Shown: one piece after another, positions 1-18,669 of the stretch
Numbering within the stretch: position 1 is the stretch's first letter
Layout: each line of letters opens with the position of its first letter
Assembly: GCA_963693285.1 (NCBI GenBank)
Contig: OY848931.1
Span: forward strand, 3,762,079-3,826,078
From: Xestospongia muta
Lineage: Eukaryota; Porifera; Demospongiae; Haplosclerida; Petrosiidae
Direction: 5' to 3'
DNA: 64,000 bases
Notes under the pieces: model-generated
What the model was told of the DNA's origin: nothing
Seen by the model: only the letters and a program-made list of their open reading frames with translations
The model's database searches: none
Position numbers and translations under genes: made by a program

Positions 1-167
1 TGAATCCTGCCACTTATAATTCTTTATGGTTTCTATAATTAATATTAACTATAATTATATTGTTTATATCTGGATATGATTTCATGAATCATTATCTCTG
101 TCCATTAGCAGTGTCCAGCAATGCATTCCTTTATCGTTTTATCCCTCTCTTATTAGACATTTCAGTA

Positions 168-5763
<5,596 letters not shown>

Positions 5764-6228
5764 TACTCTTGACTTTATGTATCAATAATTGTAACTTTGG
5801 TGTAAACATTTAGGTAGTGGCTGTAACCCACAATAATGAACTATTATAACAATACATGTCGTGTTATTTTTCATTATTATTTACATTGTGGTATGAGAGT
5901 AAAATCTAAATCGTCTCTTATAATAGAATTTATGGTATCATTGTTACTATGGTTATTTGCATGTTTCTCACAATGCTTAGCAACGTATTGCAGCTATGAA
6001 CCATGCAACAATAATAAGGAGTTGCAGGGGTTGCTGTCTTCACTCGACCATCAACAAGCTATAGGCGATCAGTAGTGATCTGGACATTTTATAGAGCCAG
6101 TCTAGCACAATCGAGAGATATATTCCCCTGTTTGCTGACTACTGTATTAGTCTGTTGTGTATGTGATGCAGAGCTTAGACTTGCACTGATCGGAGCAGAC
6201 ATTATAAAAGTATTAAGTTCATGTAAGT
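5764..6228 (+). promoter_or_regulatory. OTUD5-DYRK2 intergenic region: OTUD5 3' end and probable DYRK2 promoter/5' UTR
   Basis: A 465-bp gap between two same-strand genes. Two short open frames (5836-6075 and 6075-6275) resemble nothing I know and are most simply leader or spacer sequence. No clear TATA box or other site was identified. Confidence 0.4.
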
Positions 6229-8208
6229 ATGCTTGCTATGTTCAGCAGTCAACCTGTCAGTGTGAATTCAACTAGTAGATCATTTAATAGGACTGCCGTT
6301 TTCCCAAGTAATAGCAATAAAGAACCTTTGGTCGATTTTGAAAGCGATAGCTCTGGAAAGATTCATCTTGACTATTCTTCTACCATGACGCACGGACAAA
6401 ACGCAAAGAAGTCTGGAACTAGTGTGTCTCTGCCTCCTTTGACGAAGACAGTTTCCAGCAAAACAGTGGCCAGCCAATCTCAAGAAACTTCAAGCACTTT
6501 GCCTCGATTGTCTGGAGTTCAAGTACAACCATTGTTTAGAGACCAACCACCACCTATTACCACTAATTCTGACACTCAACAGCGCCGCCCTTCACAAACC
6601 ACCACTGCCCCGAGTTTTACATTGCTTGAGCCCCTTCCTGCAGTTCCAAACAGACCACTTACTGCCACAAGATCAGTCTCCACAACAGATGAAGTAGTAA
6701 CACCAGAGGAGACTCAATCAGAGAAAAGACGTTATTTAACTCCTGACCAAGCCCTCAAGCTATATGGTTCAAAACTCACTGAGTTTGAACAACAAGAAGT
6801 TACATCTTTTCCTCAAGTGTATTTTGTAGGGCAGCATGCTAAAAAACGTCAAGGGGTGATTGGTGGGCCACAAAATAGTGGCTATGATGATGAAGCAGGA
6901 ACATATCTGATAGCTGCTCATGATCACATCTTATATCGCTACGAAGTTTTGAAAGTTCTGGGAAAAGGATCTTTTGGTCAAGTTCTGAAAGCATATGACC
7001 ACAAGACACAAATGCACATTGCTCTCAAAATAGTGAGAAACGAAAAACGGTTCCACCGACAAGCTCAAGAAGAAGTAAAAATACTCGAACATCTCCGACG
7101 TCAAGACAAGGACAACAGTCACAATATTATACACATGATTGATCACTTTATTTTCAGAAATCATGTCTGTATTACATTTGAGCTACTCAGTATGAATCTC
7201 TATGAACTAATCAAGAAAAATAAATTTCAAGGCTTTAGTTTGGCCTTGGTGCGTAAATTTGCTCACTCTATACTTCAATGTATGGATTCACTCTACAGAA
7301 ATCGAATCATTCATTGTGACTTGAAACCAGAGAATATTCTACTCAAACAACCTGGGCGGAGTGGTATCAAAGTGATTGATTTTGGTTCCAGCTGCTATGA
7401 ATATCAACGAGTCTATACATACATTCAGAGTCGATTCTATCGTGCTCCAGAAGTCATCCTAGGAGGGAAATATGGTATGGCAATTGATATGTGGAGTTTT
7501 GGATGTATACTAGCAGAGCTGCTAACTGGGTATCCCCTCTTCCCTGGTGAAGATGAAGGTGACCAGTTGGCTTGTATGATGGAAGTTTTAGACATGCCAT
7601 CTCAAAAATTATTGGACAGCACTAAACGAGGGCGTACATTCTTCAATTCAAAAGGACATCCACGTTATTGCACACTTTCTACTAATCCTGATGGTTCTAC
7701 CTCCTACACTGGGGGCAGATCAAGGCGAGGTAAATTTCGAGGGCCTCCTGGAACCAAAGAAATGAGTCGAGCTCTCAAAGGTTGTGACGATGCTTTGTTT
7801 CTGGATTTCTTACAGCGCTGTTTAGAATGGGACCCTGCCCTCAGAATGACTCCTCCACAAGCACTGAGACATGCCTGGCTACGCAGACGACTCCCTCGAG
7901 CACCGTTGATATCAGACACACAGAGCCTAAGTCAAGGTGTTCCACCTGTACTACAAAATCCACCTGTTGCGACAGGAGCCACAGTCATGACAAGACTACC
8001 TCCGTCTGGTGCATCAACAAAGTCCACTTCTACTGTTCATAAACAGAGACAACTTCCTGATCCACCTGTCCCAACTGTTTCAACAACAACTCAGTATATT
8101 AATGGTATAGTACCGACATCATCTCACACAAAATTTACTCAATCAGACCATTATTCAACGACCACAACATCTAGTAGAATGATCTTACCTAAAATTGTCG
8201 ATAGATAG
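6229..8208 (+). CDS. DYRK2: DYRK2-type dual-specificity tyrosine-regulated kinase, single exon
   Basis: A 659-residue Ser/Thr kinase that autophosphorylates its activation-loop tyrosine. The N-terminal 150 or so residues are Ser/Thr/Pro-rich. A DH-box/NAPA-like region ([14 protein letters not shown]...) precedes the kinase domain, which begins at about residue 240 with [15 protein letters not shown]. Visible landmarks are Lys267 (IALKIVR), the catalytic loop [11 protein letters not shown] (Asp364), DFGSSC, the activation loop Y396-T-Y398 followed by [14 protein letters not shown], then the DYRK2/4 signatures [29 protein letters not shown] and LEWDP. The C-terminus ILPKIVDR resembles the end of vertebrate DYRK2. 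Met4 is an alternative start. The gene has no intron in its coding region, unlike nearly all neighbours, so a retrocopy origin is possible. The subfamily call is strong. Confidence 0.96.
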   Translation: MLAMFSSQPVSVNSTSRSFNRTAVFPSNSNKEPLVDFESDSSGKIHLDYSSTMTHGQNAKKSGTSVSLPPLTKTVSSKTVASQSQETSSTLPRLSGVQVQPLFRDQPPPITTNSDTQQRRPSQTTTAPSFTLLEPLPAVPNRPLTATRSVSTTDEVVTPEETQSEKRRYLTPDQALKLYGSKLTEFEQQEVTSFPQVYFVGQHAKKRQGVIGGPQNSGYDDEAGTYLIAAHDHILYRYEVLKVLGKGSFGQVLKAYDHKTQMHIALKIVRNEKRFHRQAQEEVKILEHLRRQDKDNSHNIIHMIDHFIFRNHVCITFELLSMNLYELIKKNKFQGFSLALVRKFAHSILQCMDSLYRNRIIHCDLKPENILLKQPGRSGIKVIDFGSSCYEYQRVYTYIQSRFYRAPEVILGGKYGMAIDMWSFGCILAELLTGYPLFPGEDEGDQLACMMEVLDMPSQKLLDSTKRGRTFFNSKGHPRYCTLSTNPDGSTSYTGGRSRRGKFRGPPGTKEMSRALKGCDDALFLDFLQRCLEWDPALRMTPPQALRHAWLRRRLPRAPLISDTQSLSQGVPPVLQNPPVATGATVMTRLPPSGASTKSTSTVHKQRQLPDPPVPTVSTTTQYINGIVPTSSHTKFTQSDHYSTTTTSSRMILPKIVDR

Positions 8209-9696
8209 ATGTCTAATATTTCCTCTTTTGTTGGGTCAACTGTGGAATGCCGTACGTGCCAATCATGCTGTTATTTAACTCTAATTTTATTATATCTATT
8301 TTTTAGCATATTCTTATTACGGGCATTGAATGCAATTTTATTTTATTTTCTGTCAAAACAATTTTGTTTGTGTTCAAGATATATCTCCAGTCTGTATTAT
8401 ACAGAAAATATTTTTAACAATTCACATCTACTTTGTTCAAAAACAATTACTACTTTAACAAAAAATGATAACCTAACAACCACAATAATATAGTTATACA
8501 TATATATAATGCCTACAGCTATTCTCCTGAGTTGTTTCAACCATGTCTCAGGACTAACCAATGAACAATGTGACAATATTAACACTAAAATAGTAGTAGC
8601 CTATATTCTTACACTACAATAATACTCTCCAGTCAAAACAACTGGACATTCTTCGTGTTATTAGCTGTCTTTTGAGGATATACTCTAAAGAGTGGGAGAC
8701 TTTCCTTCACACAAATACCAATATTATATCTGATCTCATCTTACTACAGTTTTGTAAAATGGATCATTTTTCCTTTGTATTATAAAGCACATGTTAAACA
8801 ATCCACATTGATAATCATTCCACTGTGCTACTTAGTCTTCCTACACAGAGTTATTCTATTAAAATTTGCGTAGTAGAAGTAATTACTTTTTACATTAACA
8901 AATATTATTTTCCTGTACGCTAATAGTAACTGTGTTACATGATACATGTAATAGTGTGGTAATCATAGATACCATTGCTATAGAGAATATTATCATAGTT
9001 CACAGAACATATGAATATGTAGTATGTAGTAATGTTTCTTTGAAAGTGTCATTTACTTAAATAGAACAATTTGGCTATAATTATGTGAAAGTCAAACTTA
9101 GTTTCAACAGCCATATATACATGAGTGTGTAGTATTACACTTAAATTATACATACTGAATTGCCTCAGGCTTCACATATCCAGAGTTTGTCTCGCTATAC
9201 ATACATAAATATGCACGTATAATTTGATATTTTTTATTGTTCACTCACTAACTAGCTGACTCACTAACTAGTTATGTTATTAATGTCAAGAATGTGAGAC
9301 AAGTAGCCAGGTGGACAACACAAGGTATCTATATAAAATGTCAAGACTTGATTTGTTTACAGAGTGAAGCACAAGAGTTAGCATAGGCTTCATTCTGTTA
9401 TATAAACAAGTCCTAAATATCACCCTCCAAAACATGATTAATGAAGATTACGTGGATTGTCTTTCATATTGAGAGAGAAAACAGGGAAGATTTTTAAAGA
9501 TTATATTGCATTAAAATTATACAAAATTATACAATTGACATAATTGATGGGTTTGTTATTATATAACGAAACAAAATAACACAGAGAATTTCAAATAATA
9601 CAACGGCTATATATATTGTTATTGTAATAAACAAATGAAAGGGACATAACGTGTCAATGTGAATAATTTTAGTTCACTTACATAAATGAAACAGAC
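8209..9696. other. Convergent intergenic region DYRK2/FBXL5, no gene seen
   Basis: 1.5 kb of AT-rich sequence lies between the DYRK2 stop and the FBXL5 stop. I see no coding exon or structural RNA. It should hold both 3' UTRs. Confidence 0.6.
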
Positions 9697-12600
9697 TCAA
9701 GTCTGAAAAATGTTCCGACAACATCCAACTCCGCCGTCATCTTGACACCCATTTGCTTCCGTAGAATGAGGTCCATTCTGAACATTGTCACAATAAAACA
9801 AAAGTTCTGGTTTCAATTTCGGACAAGCAGACACAAGTTCATTAAGCCCTCTTGCAGAAATACGTGACAATCCAGAAAGCTCAAGATATCTCAGCTGAGG
9901 TAGACCAGATCCTAATGCAAGTGCTCTATTGAGGAGAGAGAGAAAGAGAAAGAGGATTTAATGAACATACTTGTCATACTTCTAAAATTATGATGCCCTT
10001 CAAGGGAGACAACATGTCTATATGGCACATTATTAGTAGAAACCTTTTTATAGCAGAATAGACTATCACTTGCTTACATGTAAATATAATTAAACTTGTG
10101 TTAACTACTGTTGGACCAATACAATCACATTAACAACACTTTGTTATCGAGCCTTAAATGGTCAAGAATGTATTACTGACTCATTCCATTACTTGCAGGT
10201 TCATTCTAACACTTACAGGCTCATTCCTGTAAGTTTTAATTTAGGAATACATATCATACCAAAGTAATGACTCATTCCTATACTAAAATAAGGATTCATC
10301 CCAATATCAAATTAATGACTCATTCCTATACTAAAATAAGGACTCATTCCCATACTAAAATAAGGACTCATTCCTATACTAAAATAAGGATTCATTCCAA
10401 TATCAAATTAAGGACTCATTCCCATACTAAAATAAGGATTCATTCCCATACTAAATTAAGGACTCATTCCCATGGATATATTTCCATACCTCAGTCCCAC
10501 ATCAGTTATCAGATGACATCCAGCTAATATCAAATACTGTAACATAGGTTCTTTCCCTCCTGGATCTTTAAAAATTCCATTATCTTCATTGCTGCATAAG
10601 CAATTAGTACACAAAATACGAGGGGTTGGAGATAAAGGGGAACATGCCCACGCTATCCGCAGGAGACTTGTATCTGTAATCATAGAACAACCAGACAAAT
10701 CAATGTACTCCAACATATCTCTGTTACTGGTTGGATCGACCAGTCTAGAAGAAATAAAACATTATCATTGTAAAATATTAACTTATTATTTACCCTCGAA
10801 AAGCAAGGTCTGTAATGGAAGTGTGAGAGAGGTCAAGATGGCGAACATTAGGACAACACCTTAACATTTGATTGACCTGTGATACATGAAATTTACAACA
10901 ATAATAATGACACTAACCATTTCACCAGTCACACTTATTCCGTATGCAAGATCCAGAGTGTCCACACAGTGACCAACTTTTGGCAATAAATAAGCAGTCA
11001 GTCCTTCCATAATTCGAACTTCTTTCTCAACTCTTAAGTTGTCATTATCTCCCATATCGGTACAACCTTCATACATAAGGCACAAACGAGCATTGACAGA
11101 GTCGCCAAATGCCAGTAGTTTTTTGGTAGTACTATATTCCACGACATCACTATGAGATAACTATAAAAATAATAACAGGTAAATAAACAAACAGACAGAC
11201 AGAAAGACAAATGGATGAACCTCTTTATAAGTATGTAGAGGAGTAAAGAAGTCCCAATGGCCTTCAGCCCAGCATACAGGATGAAGATATCTCCACAAAT
11301 TTCCATCAAAAGTGAGATCAGAGAAGGAAGAATGGACCTGACTCATACGACAGAGATCACGTGGACCAAGGTATGAAAATATCTTGATAAGAACCTCAGG
11401 TGGAAGATCAACAAAAGAAGTAGATGTAGTTGGATGGACCATTTGAGATGTTTTCTTGTGAAGTCGACTTTCAGACTCTTTAGAAGACACAAAAAGTGAA
11501 GCAACTATTAATTTTGATATATCTATCTTAAAAATATCTATTGTTTTAGTATAATATTTTTCCAACTGTTTCAGATAAATAATGTTTCTTTTTGACTTAC
11601 TTTCTTTGAGGTATGTCTTGTTAATATGATGTAATTCCATAACAGTGAGAGTTAGTTCTCTGAGCTCAGATTCTGTGAAGTGTTCCACCAGTAATGGCAA
11701 AAATACCTGTAAAACTTGTGAGTTAAATCAAATGGCTCAAAATGACACTTGTACTAGTATTGAAGTAATGTAGGTGTTTGATAACCATGGTGATCACCAA
11801 TAAATAAATGGCAGTCAATTTCAAGTATAATATTTAATAATTTTAACTTAACATCTGTTTTACTACGAAGAAAATAACTTTACAACCACATATATTAATC
11901 ACCGTGGTTACTATGGTATTGTTACCTCTTCCTCTTCGTTCATGTGAGGTATAAAATCAACTGTGAACTTTGCAATAGCTCCCTTAATCTGTTCTCCTAA
12001 TGAGGACCAAGTCTCCTGGTTACTACCTGACTTTGGAGCAGAATCAACTAAGTTCATGAGGTCAGCAATACGATTGTCAGAGTGTAGATCATTTGATAGT
12101 GTTGTCTTGACGCTGTTTGAGAGTCTAATAGAGTAACAATGTATATTTGATATATTTGTAATGGATGCATAATGTGTGTGTAATGGATACATAGTGTGTG
12201 TGTGTTGTGTAATGGATACATAATGTGTGTGTAATGGATGCATAATGTGCGTGTAATGGATACATAATGTGTGTGTTGTATAATGGATACATAATGTGTG
12301 TGTAATGGATGCATAATGTGTGTGTAATGGATACATAATGTGTGTGTAATGGATAAATAATGTGTGTGTTGTATAATGAATACATAATGTATGTGTAATG
12401 GTCGCATAATGTGTGTGTAATGGATACATAATGTGCGTGTAATGGATACATATCATGTATATGTAATAAAACATGAATATCAGCAATGGATATATCACAT
12501 ATAAGTAATGGACATACGTTTATACATAATGGCTATGTCAAGTATGTAATGGATATATACATACATTATTTAACCAGCTGGACAAAGTACACTTTATTGA

Positions 12601-12946
12601 TAGGAAGTCCACATTATGTGTGAACCCTTAAACCACACCCATAAATTATTTATAAATGAACGCTACATCATCATCAATACAGTGAAATTAATTACAGAAC
12701 AATTAAGTATTGTACTAAATTTAAAGGTTACCTAGGCAACAGAGCCTGTAGTATGTAATTATTCTCGATTTCTTCATGAGTCTTGAAGACATGAAATCTT
12801 TGACTCAAATTGTGTAAAAAACTCAGGTAGTCATCAAAGTTTGTGAAATTAGTGTTCTTCATTAAGTCCTCAATGTCCTGTACTAACATCTTCATGTATC
12901 TGTGAGGAGCGTAAAAGACATCCAACTCTTCTGGAACAGTAGGCAT
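9697..12946 (-). CDS. FBXL5: FBXL5: hemerythrin-domain F-box/LRR iron-sensing E3 ligase subunit
   Basis: Substrate receptor of an SCF ubiquitin ligase that, in vertebrates, degrades IRP2 when iron is present. Exons run from 12946 down to 9697. The N-terminal hemerythrin domain has every iron-ligand position: His15, His57, Glu58 and Glu61 at the same numbers as in human, then His86, His132 and Glu136, each shifted by six (human His80, His126, Glu130). The F-box is LPPEVLIKIFSYLGPRDLCR (about 11370). Leucine-rich repeats follow (YIDLSGCSMITDTSLL, YLILAGCHLITDVGL, YLELSGLSRISARGL). The last exon ends LLFYCDN...NGCQDDGGVGCCRNIF, matching the cysteine-rich tail that binds a [2Fe-2S] cluster in vertebrates. 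The true start is the ATG at 12946. Introns contain minisatellites. Divergent from the gene at 13123. Confidence 0.95.
10265..10472. repeat. About 24-bp minisatellite in an FBXL5 intron
   Basis: Seven to eight copies of a unit like ACTCATTCCTATACTAAAAT, with C/T variants and some length change, lie just beside the LRR exon of FBXL5 (exon from about 10490). The open frame through it is an artefact of periodicity. Confidence 0.85.
12150..12450. repeat. About 22-bp minisatellite in the first long FBXL5 intron
   Basis: Roughly a dozen copies of AATGGATACATAATGTGTGT, some with an added TGTATA step, occupy the intron between the two hemerythrin exons. All three minus-strand frames stay open because of the unit composition; none is a gene. 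Confidence 0.9.
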
Positions 12947-13122
12947 CTTGGTCAAGGTTCGGTTTGTTAGGTGTGGCTATTGAGCTCCACCCATACACAC
13001 AGCTCCACCTTTATAATTGGGTGTGGTCTAAATTTTTGAGCCACACCTATAATTAAAGAACGATAAAAGTTCTGTTCATTGCAAGGAAGACTCACTATAG
13101 CAAGAAATATTACAAGTACAAG
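12947..13122. promoter_or_regulatory. Bidirectional promoter region FBXL5 / ankyrin-SAM gene
   Basis: 176 bp separate the two start codons. It contains an 11-bp inverted repeat (TAGGTGTGGCT at 12968-12978 and its complement at 13039-13049) and another GGTGTGG at about 13018. That the shared promoter is functional is inferred from the geometry. Confidence 0.6.
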
Positions 13123-14501
13123 ATGTCTGCGAAAACGAACAAAGAACAGCAACTCCTGAAATATGCAGCATCAGGCAGTAATTCCAGAGTTGAGGTTAGT
13201 GATCTGATATAACGATTATATTGACTAAGACACAGTTAAGCTTTAAAATAAATGCAATGTAATAATAATTATATATAGCAAACATATGACAATTAGAATA
13301 TTATGTATATGCATTACTAAATGATTAACTTAAACTAACAAAAATTAGTCATTGCTGTTTCTTTTTGAATGTTTTGTGTGTATATATCCCCACACACCAT
13401 TAGAAGCCATGCATTAAAAAGTACTATGACTCAATTAGTGGAATAAGTGTGATAATAACCATAAAGGAATCCTCACATATCTACTATGTAACTAAAGGAG
13501 AGTCCTACACATTAAAGTATAAAATGTTTACCTTTAAATTACTTAGTTAATGATTTGTATACTCTAATTGCAAATAAAAATTCCAAAACAGCTAATGTAA
13601 TAATTTAAGCTACCCTGTTCTGTGACATACCTATAGCAAATTCCACTATACTTGTTTAGATAGTATGTCAGTGGGAGCTATAGAATTGTGTCAACAAAAT
13701 TAATGTGACCATATTAGTACATACATCAGACTGTTCTTCCCAATGTGGGGTTATGAGGTAACAGTGTAGCAGCCATAAATAACCCAAGGATGGGATATGA
13801 TAAGTGGACTCTTTACACACTTGTAGCCAAAATAGGAATTGACAGTGTGTCCACATAAATCATTAAAACAATGAAATTATTAATCATGACTGACATTTAT
13901 ACATGTACTATTAAGTTACAAACTCGTAACTCAAAATTGTCCCTATTATAATGACTTCTTTCTGGCTATTTTTCTCTTTTAGAGTCCATTTCCTCTAATT
14001 ATTTAATAACTATATTCAGCTGTCATAGCTAATGACTGTAATAATTGAGCTAAACTTTTGGCAACATCAACATTAAGTAATTCAAATCACATAGATTTGT
14101 CAATATTTTCAACAGTTGTAAGCTTTAATGGAAATTTTATAAAACTCATGTTTCCTTTCCAGCTGGCCAATTGCCAGAAGGACATATGGCAGCTGGATAG
14201 TTACAATTAATAGTCAATTTTCTATGACCTTTTTAAATTATTGTTTGTGCCAAGCAGACACAATATAGACATTATTCCAGCTGCTATCAAATGTTGGCAA
14301 GCTAAAAGTCTAACAAAGAGCTTGAAAGATTCATTAAGTCTTTGAGCTTCTTTAAAACTAAAGGTTTGTTTAGACTGTAGGTTCTTTTTATGAAATAACC
14401 GATAAATTTTAATAGTTTATCGCCATACAACTGCTAACCTTAAACTATGCAACAAGGAATCACCTATATATATATATATATATACATACATATACATATA
14501 C

Positions 14502-14570
<69 letters not shown>

Positions 14571-15606
14571 CTTATACTCTTTTAGAACATTCTCAAAGGC
14601 CTCACAAATCCTTTGAAAAGATGGCTCTCACGTGATCGTCTAGATGACATTGCTGAGGAAGAAAGTAGTACTAATAGTCCAACACGTCGTCCTTCTCTTC
14701 CTATTGTTATGCATAAAGAAGTCTCTCCTCATGTTGATGTAAACTGTAGAGATGAAAATGGAGTGACACCGATTATTTTAGCATCATTAAATGGTCAGAA
14801 AATAGATATTAAAATTGTTTAATTTATAGAAGTCATGTGGAGGTGTTTATTTTTTTGTTGTGGACACTGATGCCATAGTAACATAGGTGTGGTGAGGACT
14901 ACCTTAGCAATGTTCATAGAAAAGTGTTCATTGACACTTATTGTCAATGTGATAATTGTTGTAGAAAGAATGTAATATGAAGTACACACTATACACATTA
15001 TTGGTAGACAACAATTGAAGTAAATGTTTAATATAGCACAATATCACAGATATGATCTAAATGATCATTTTTTAATGTTGATTAAACAGACGATACAGCT
15101 GCTATTAGTTTAGTTAGGATCTCAAGTTTATAGATAGTGTGTGTCGTTGTTTGTTGTTGTAATGTTTTAACACTTTTGTATTTTGTTATTCTTTCTAGGT
15201 CACAGAGATGTATCTTACACGCTTATGTCATTTTCTGCTGATATACATGCTAAAGATAATCAAGGGTAAAAATACATCAACAAATTATTACATGTTTGTA
15301 TTTTTTAGCTTCTTTTGATTTTCACTTAAATGCTAATAAATAAATAACTCATTATATATTAGTATCATTTCTTGTATAGTAACACAGCACTACACATGGC
15401 AGCTTGGCAAAATAGGTCTGAAATTGTTGAGTTATTGTTGTTAAATGGAGCATGGGTAAGTTATAATTGATTAAAGTAATAATTGTCCTCTTATTTAGCC
15501 TGCAGTCACTAACAAGGAAGGGAACACACCACTTCATTATGCCTGTCAATATTGTCCTCCTGGAAAGACTTTGACAATTATAAAGCTACTTCAGGTATGT
15601 ACAATT

Positions 15607-15659
<53 letters not shown>

Positions 15660-18600
15660 CGTGTGTGTGTGATTACATCTCTTCATTTAGAATGATGCTA
15701 GTCCTTTGCTTGCTAACAATGCAGGAGACACCCCTCTTGATCTCGCTATCAGATACAACCGTAAAGGTATCGATCCTTTGTGTCATCAGGAGCACACTTT
15801 ATATAACATGCAATTTATTTTATTTTCAGAGGCCGTTGCTGTTTTGGTTGATGCTGACAATGAAGCTTTGAAATCTCCAAAAATTATGATTGAAGCTGCA
15901 ACAAAAGGTAATAAGCTTACCTTTAGGATCCTATGATAATATTCTATGTATTATAGGCCGAAAGGAGGTAGTGGAGATTCTATTAGAAGCTGGAATGGAC
16001 CCAAACTGTTTTGATTCAGACACAGGTGAGTAAAGTCTGACAACAAAGCTAAATTATAATGTTGATCCTTTAAATTATTTCCTTCCTAGGCAATATGCCA
16101 CTACATGAGGCTGTCAGATATTTTAGGTAAAGTTTTTTATTAAAGTTAATTGTTAATCTAATTGTTACTGTTTCATTTTAGAAAAGAGGTCGCTGCTCTG
16201 TTATTAAGTTTTGGTGCTCAGGCTGGTATGAGAAATGGACAAAACGAGTCAGTTGTTGATTTGATTACAAAGCATCCTGAACACCGACAAGATGACTTCA
16301 TGAAATTGATTAGAGAATACCATGGGAAAAAACCTCGAGTTGCAAGAGTAAGTTAAGCTCTAATTTTAAAATGATGTATATTGCTCTCTACATTATTTAA
16401 TAATCTACTCTGATACAATAACTTAATACAGACATTTTTTTCTCTATGGAGTTAGACAGATAGTATATTTGATTTAAATAATTTTCTTAAAATCACAAAA
16501 TATTACATCTTATTGATATCTTTAGGTACAACTTATGAACACACGTCAGAAGAGCATTGATGAAACGGATGATGAACATATTTCATGTAAGAAAAAACTC
16601 CTTTAGTCCTCAAAATTAATAATTATTTATATTCTTTTGATTTTAGTTGTTCACTGTTTGTTAAGGAATCGTAAAGCTTGGTTGAAGAATGATGGAGAGC
16701 ATTGTAGTGCTGCAACAAAGAAACATCCAGTCACTTCCCTGCATGACAGTAAGGACTTATCTTCCCCAACTCATACAATCAATAATGTATTGTGTGTGAT
16801 CCTTTTAGCTGATCCTTGCAGTTATTGGCTTATACCTGCACCAGGTGCTTACAATTGGGTAAGTGTTATAAGAATGTGAATATCATGTGACTGTCATGTG
16901 ATGTTTAGGTTGCATTTGACTTTGAATCAGATTATACATTAACTGGAGTCAGAATATATGGATGGTAAGATGAATATATCCACTATTATAATTGTAATTA
17001 ATGAATATTAATAATTTAGGGGAAATAAGAAAATGGTTTATTCCTTTTCAGTAGAGACAGCAACTTCTCTAAGGTATGTGATCATGTTGTCATATTTGAA
17101 GGTGAGTATGATGTGTTATATTCTAGTGGTCCATGGAGTACCGTGGGAAAATACAAAGCTGATTTAGTAGGTCCTGAGGAAATGGAACTTCCTCGTGAGT
17201 TAATTGAGTTGAAGGATGAGTGGATGGATGGATGGATTGATGGTCATGTGAATTGGTACTTGATCATTGCTCTCTTTATTACATTAGCGGAGGGACAAGA
17301 TTTTAAAGGTTTCTATGCCACTTCTCAGGTAGGCGGTACATTAATATTTAGATAATTACATTTGATGATATTATGGCATAGTTTTGGCGTATCGTTATTG
17401 CCGATAATTATGGGGATCCTGTGACTGCAATCTCAAGTATTGAATTTTATGGATATGGTAAATTCTTTATAATCAATAATAATAATTGCCTACTAATTAA
17501 TTATTAATAAACTTCTTAATAATAATCTCTTGGTTTTTCTACATTCTCCAGAGACATCTTTGATTGATTGGTTTAAAGAGTTAAATATGACACGCTACAT
17601 TAAAAAAATTGCAGAGAAGGTAACACAACTATTATAAGTGTTTGTTGAGCCTCTCCTCACATGGAGCAAAATTCTGTGTAGTTATTGAGCTCCCATAATA
17701 GAGCATATGTAATATAATAATACTCCTTTTAATAATTTTATTAATTAATTGATTGATTTTATTAATATTATAATATAATTTTAATAGGGATATAATCAAT
17801 TGAGTGAACTGGCTATCGTTACTGTTGATGAATTAAAACCCATTGTGAGTATAATATAAAAATTACCATGACAATATGTTTGTACTTTAGATTTTTAATG
17901 CAGCTGATCGACAAAAGATAGTTGCTAAAGGAAAATCCTTGAGATCAAAATGTGAGAATTTAAGCTTTGATTTCATTTTAATGTAGTTATGATTGTTGAT
18001 AAATTAGCTTTTTTTGGCCGTCAACAAAATCATAAAATTTGATCCTGATCATCTTAATTTGTGTATGCTCTTCTGATTCAATTTAGATTACCCTCCCTGT
18101 AATTTGCGCTGGGCTATCCCCCCTCAGACCAAAGCCACAGAGAGCAAACCAGTACGATATGTCGTCAAATGTATGACATGTATTTTAGTTTATATATTAG
18201 TTACCTGAATTCTCCGTTATGAGTGACCCATATACCGTAGGAGATCTTGTCCTTGTTATTCAAGGTAACTATAGGATCACATGATGTGTCATGTGACTAT
18301 GTAATGAAACTTTCTATAGGTGGTGGTCAGATTATTGGTAAAGATCGAGTGCAGCTGATATCAAAGGACAACGGATTCCTATCTCGAGCTATTTTTACCA
18401 ACATCTCAATATCTCCAGGTTATTTTGTAATAAAATCTTTATATTTCATTTAATTTATTTGTAGTTGGTACATATACACTTGAAGTACAGAGTGCCAGTG
18501 ATCCAACAGTGTCTCTAACAACAGAAGTGCCTATTACTGTTGGTAAGAAAACCTTGTAAATTGTTTGTGTACATTTACCATTGATTTTATAGAACCTCCA

Positions 18601-18669
18601 CCAAAGCGCCACTCAGAAATTGACAGAGTTTTTCAAGACTTTGAAAAAATGCTCAATTTTGATATTTAA
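13123..18669 (+). CDS. Ankyrin-repeat protein with discoidin-like (F5/8C), SAM and C-terminal beta-sandwich domains
   Basis: Probably an intracellular scaffold; no signal peptide is seen. Exon 1 (13123-13194) encodes [18 protein letters not shown] and joins, across a 1.4-kb intron, to 14586 ([13 protein letters not shown]). The ankyrin part follows with repeats such as [77 protein letters not shown] and [13 protein letters not shown] discoidin/F5-8C-like domain comes next (about 16815-17457: [42 protein letters not shown]), then a SAM domain ([20 protein letters not shown]... about 17552-17950) and an Ig- or filamin-like sandwich ending [10 protein letters not shown] know no named vertebrate orthologue with this order. 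The domain calls are by eye and solid for ankyrin and SAM. Confidence 0.85.
13195..14585 (+). other. First intron of the ankyrin/SAM gene (1.4 kb)
   Basis: AT-rich, with no coding exon recognised. It ends in an (AT)n tract (14463-14566) just before the acceptor at 14585. An overlooked small exon cannot be excluded. Confidence 0.5.
14463..14566. repeat. (AT)n microsatellite with GTATAC interruptions
   Basis: About 100 bp of alternating TA, broken by TACATACATATACA, lies 20 bp upstream of the second exon of the ankyrin/SAM gene. Confidence 0.95.
15609..15672. repeat. (GT)n microsatellite
   Basis: About 30 GT units with two GC interruptions, inside a short intron of the ankyrin/SAM gene just after the exon ending TIIKLLQ. 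Confidence 0.95.

Noticed and set aside
5836..6275. Two small open frames upstream of DYRK2
   Set aside because: No domain, no splice evidence; composition like non-coding leader sequence.
11911..12498. Overlapping minus-strand frames rich in His, Thr and Tyr
   Set aside because: Translations of a 22-bp minisatellite; only the FBXL5 exon at about 11926-12126 is real.
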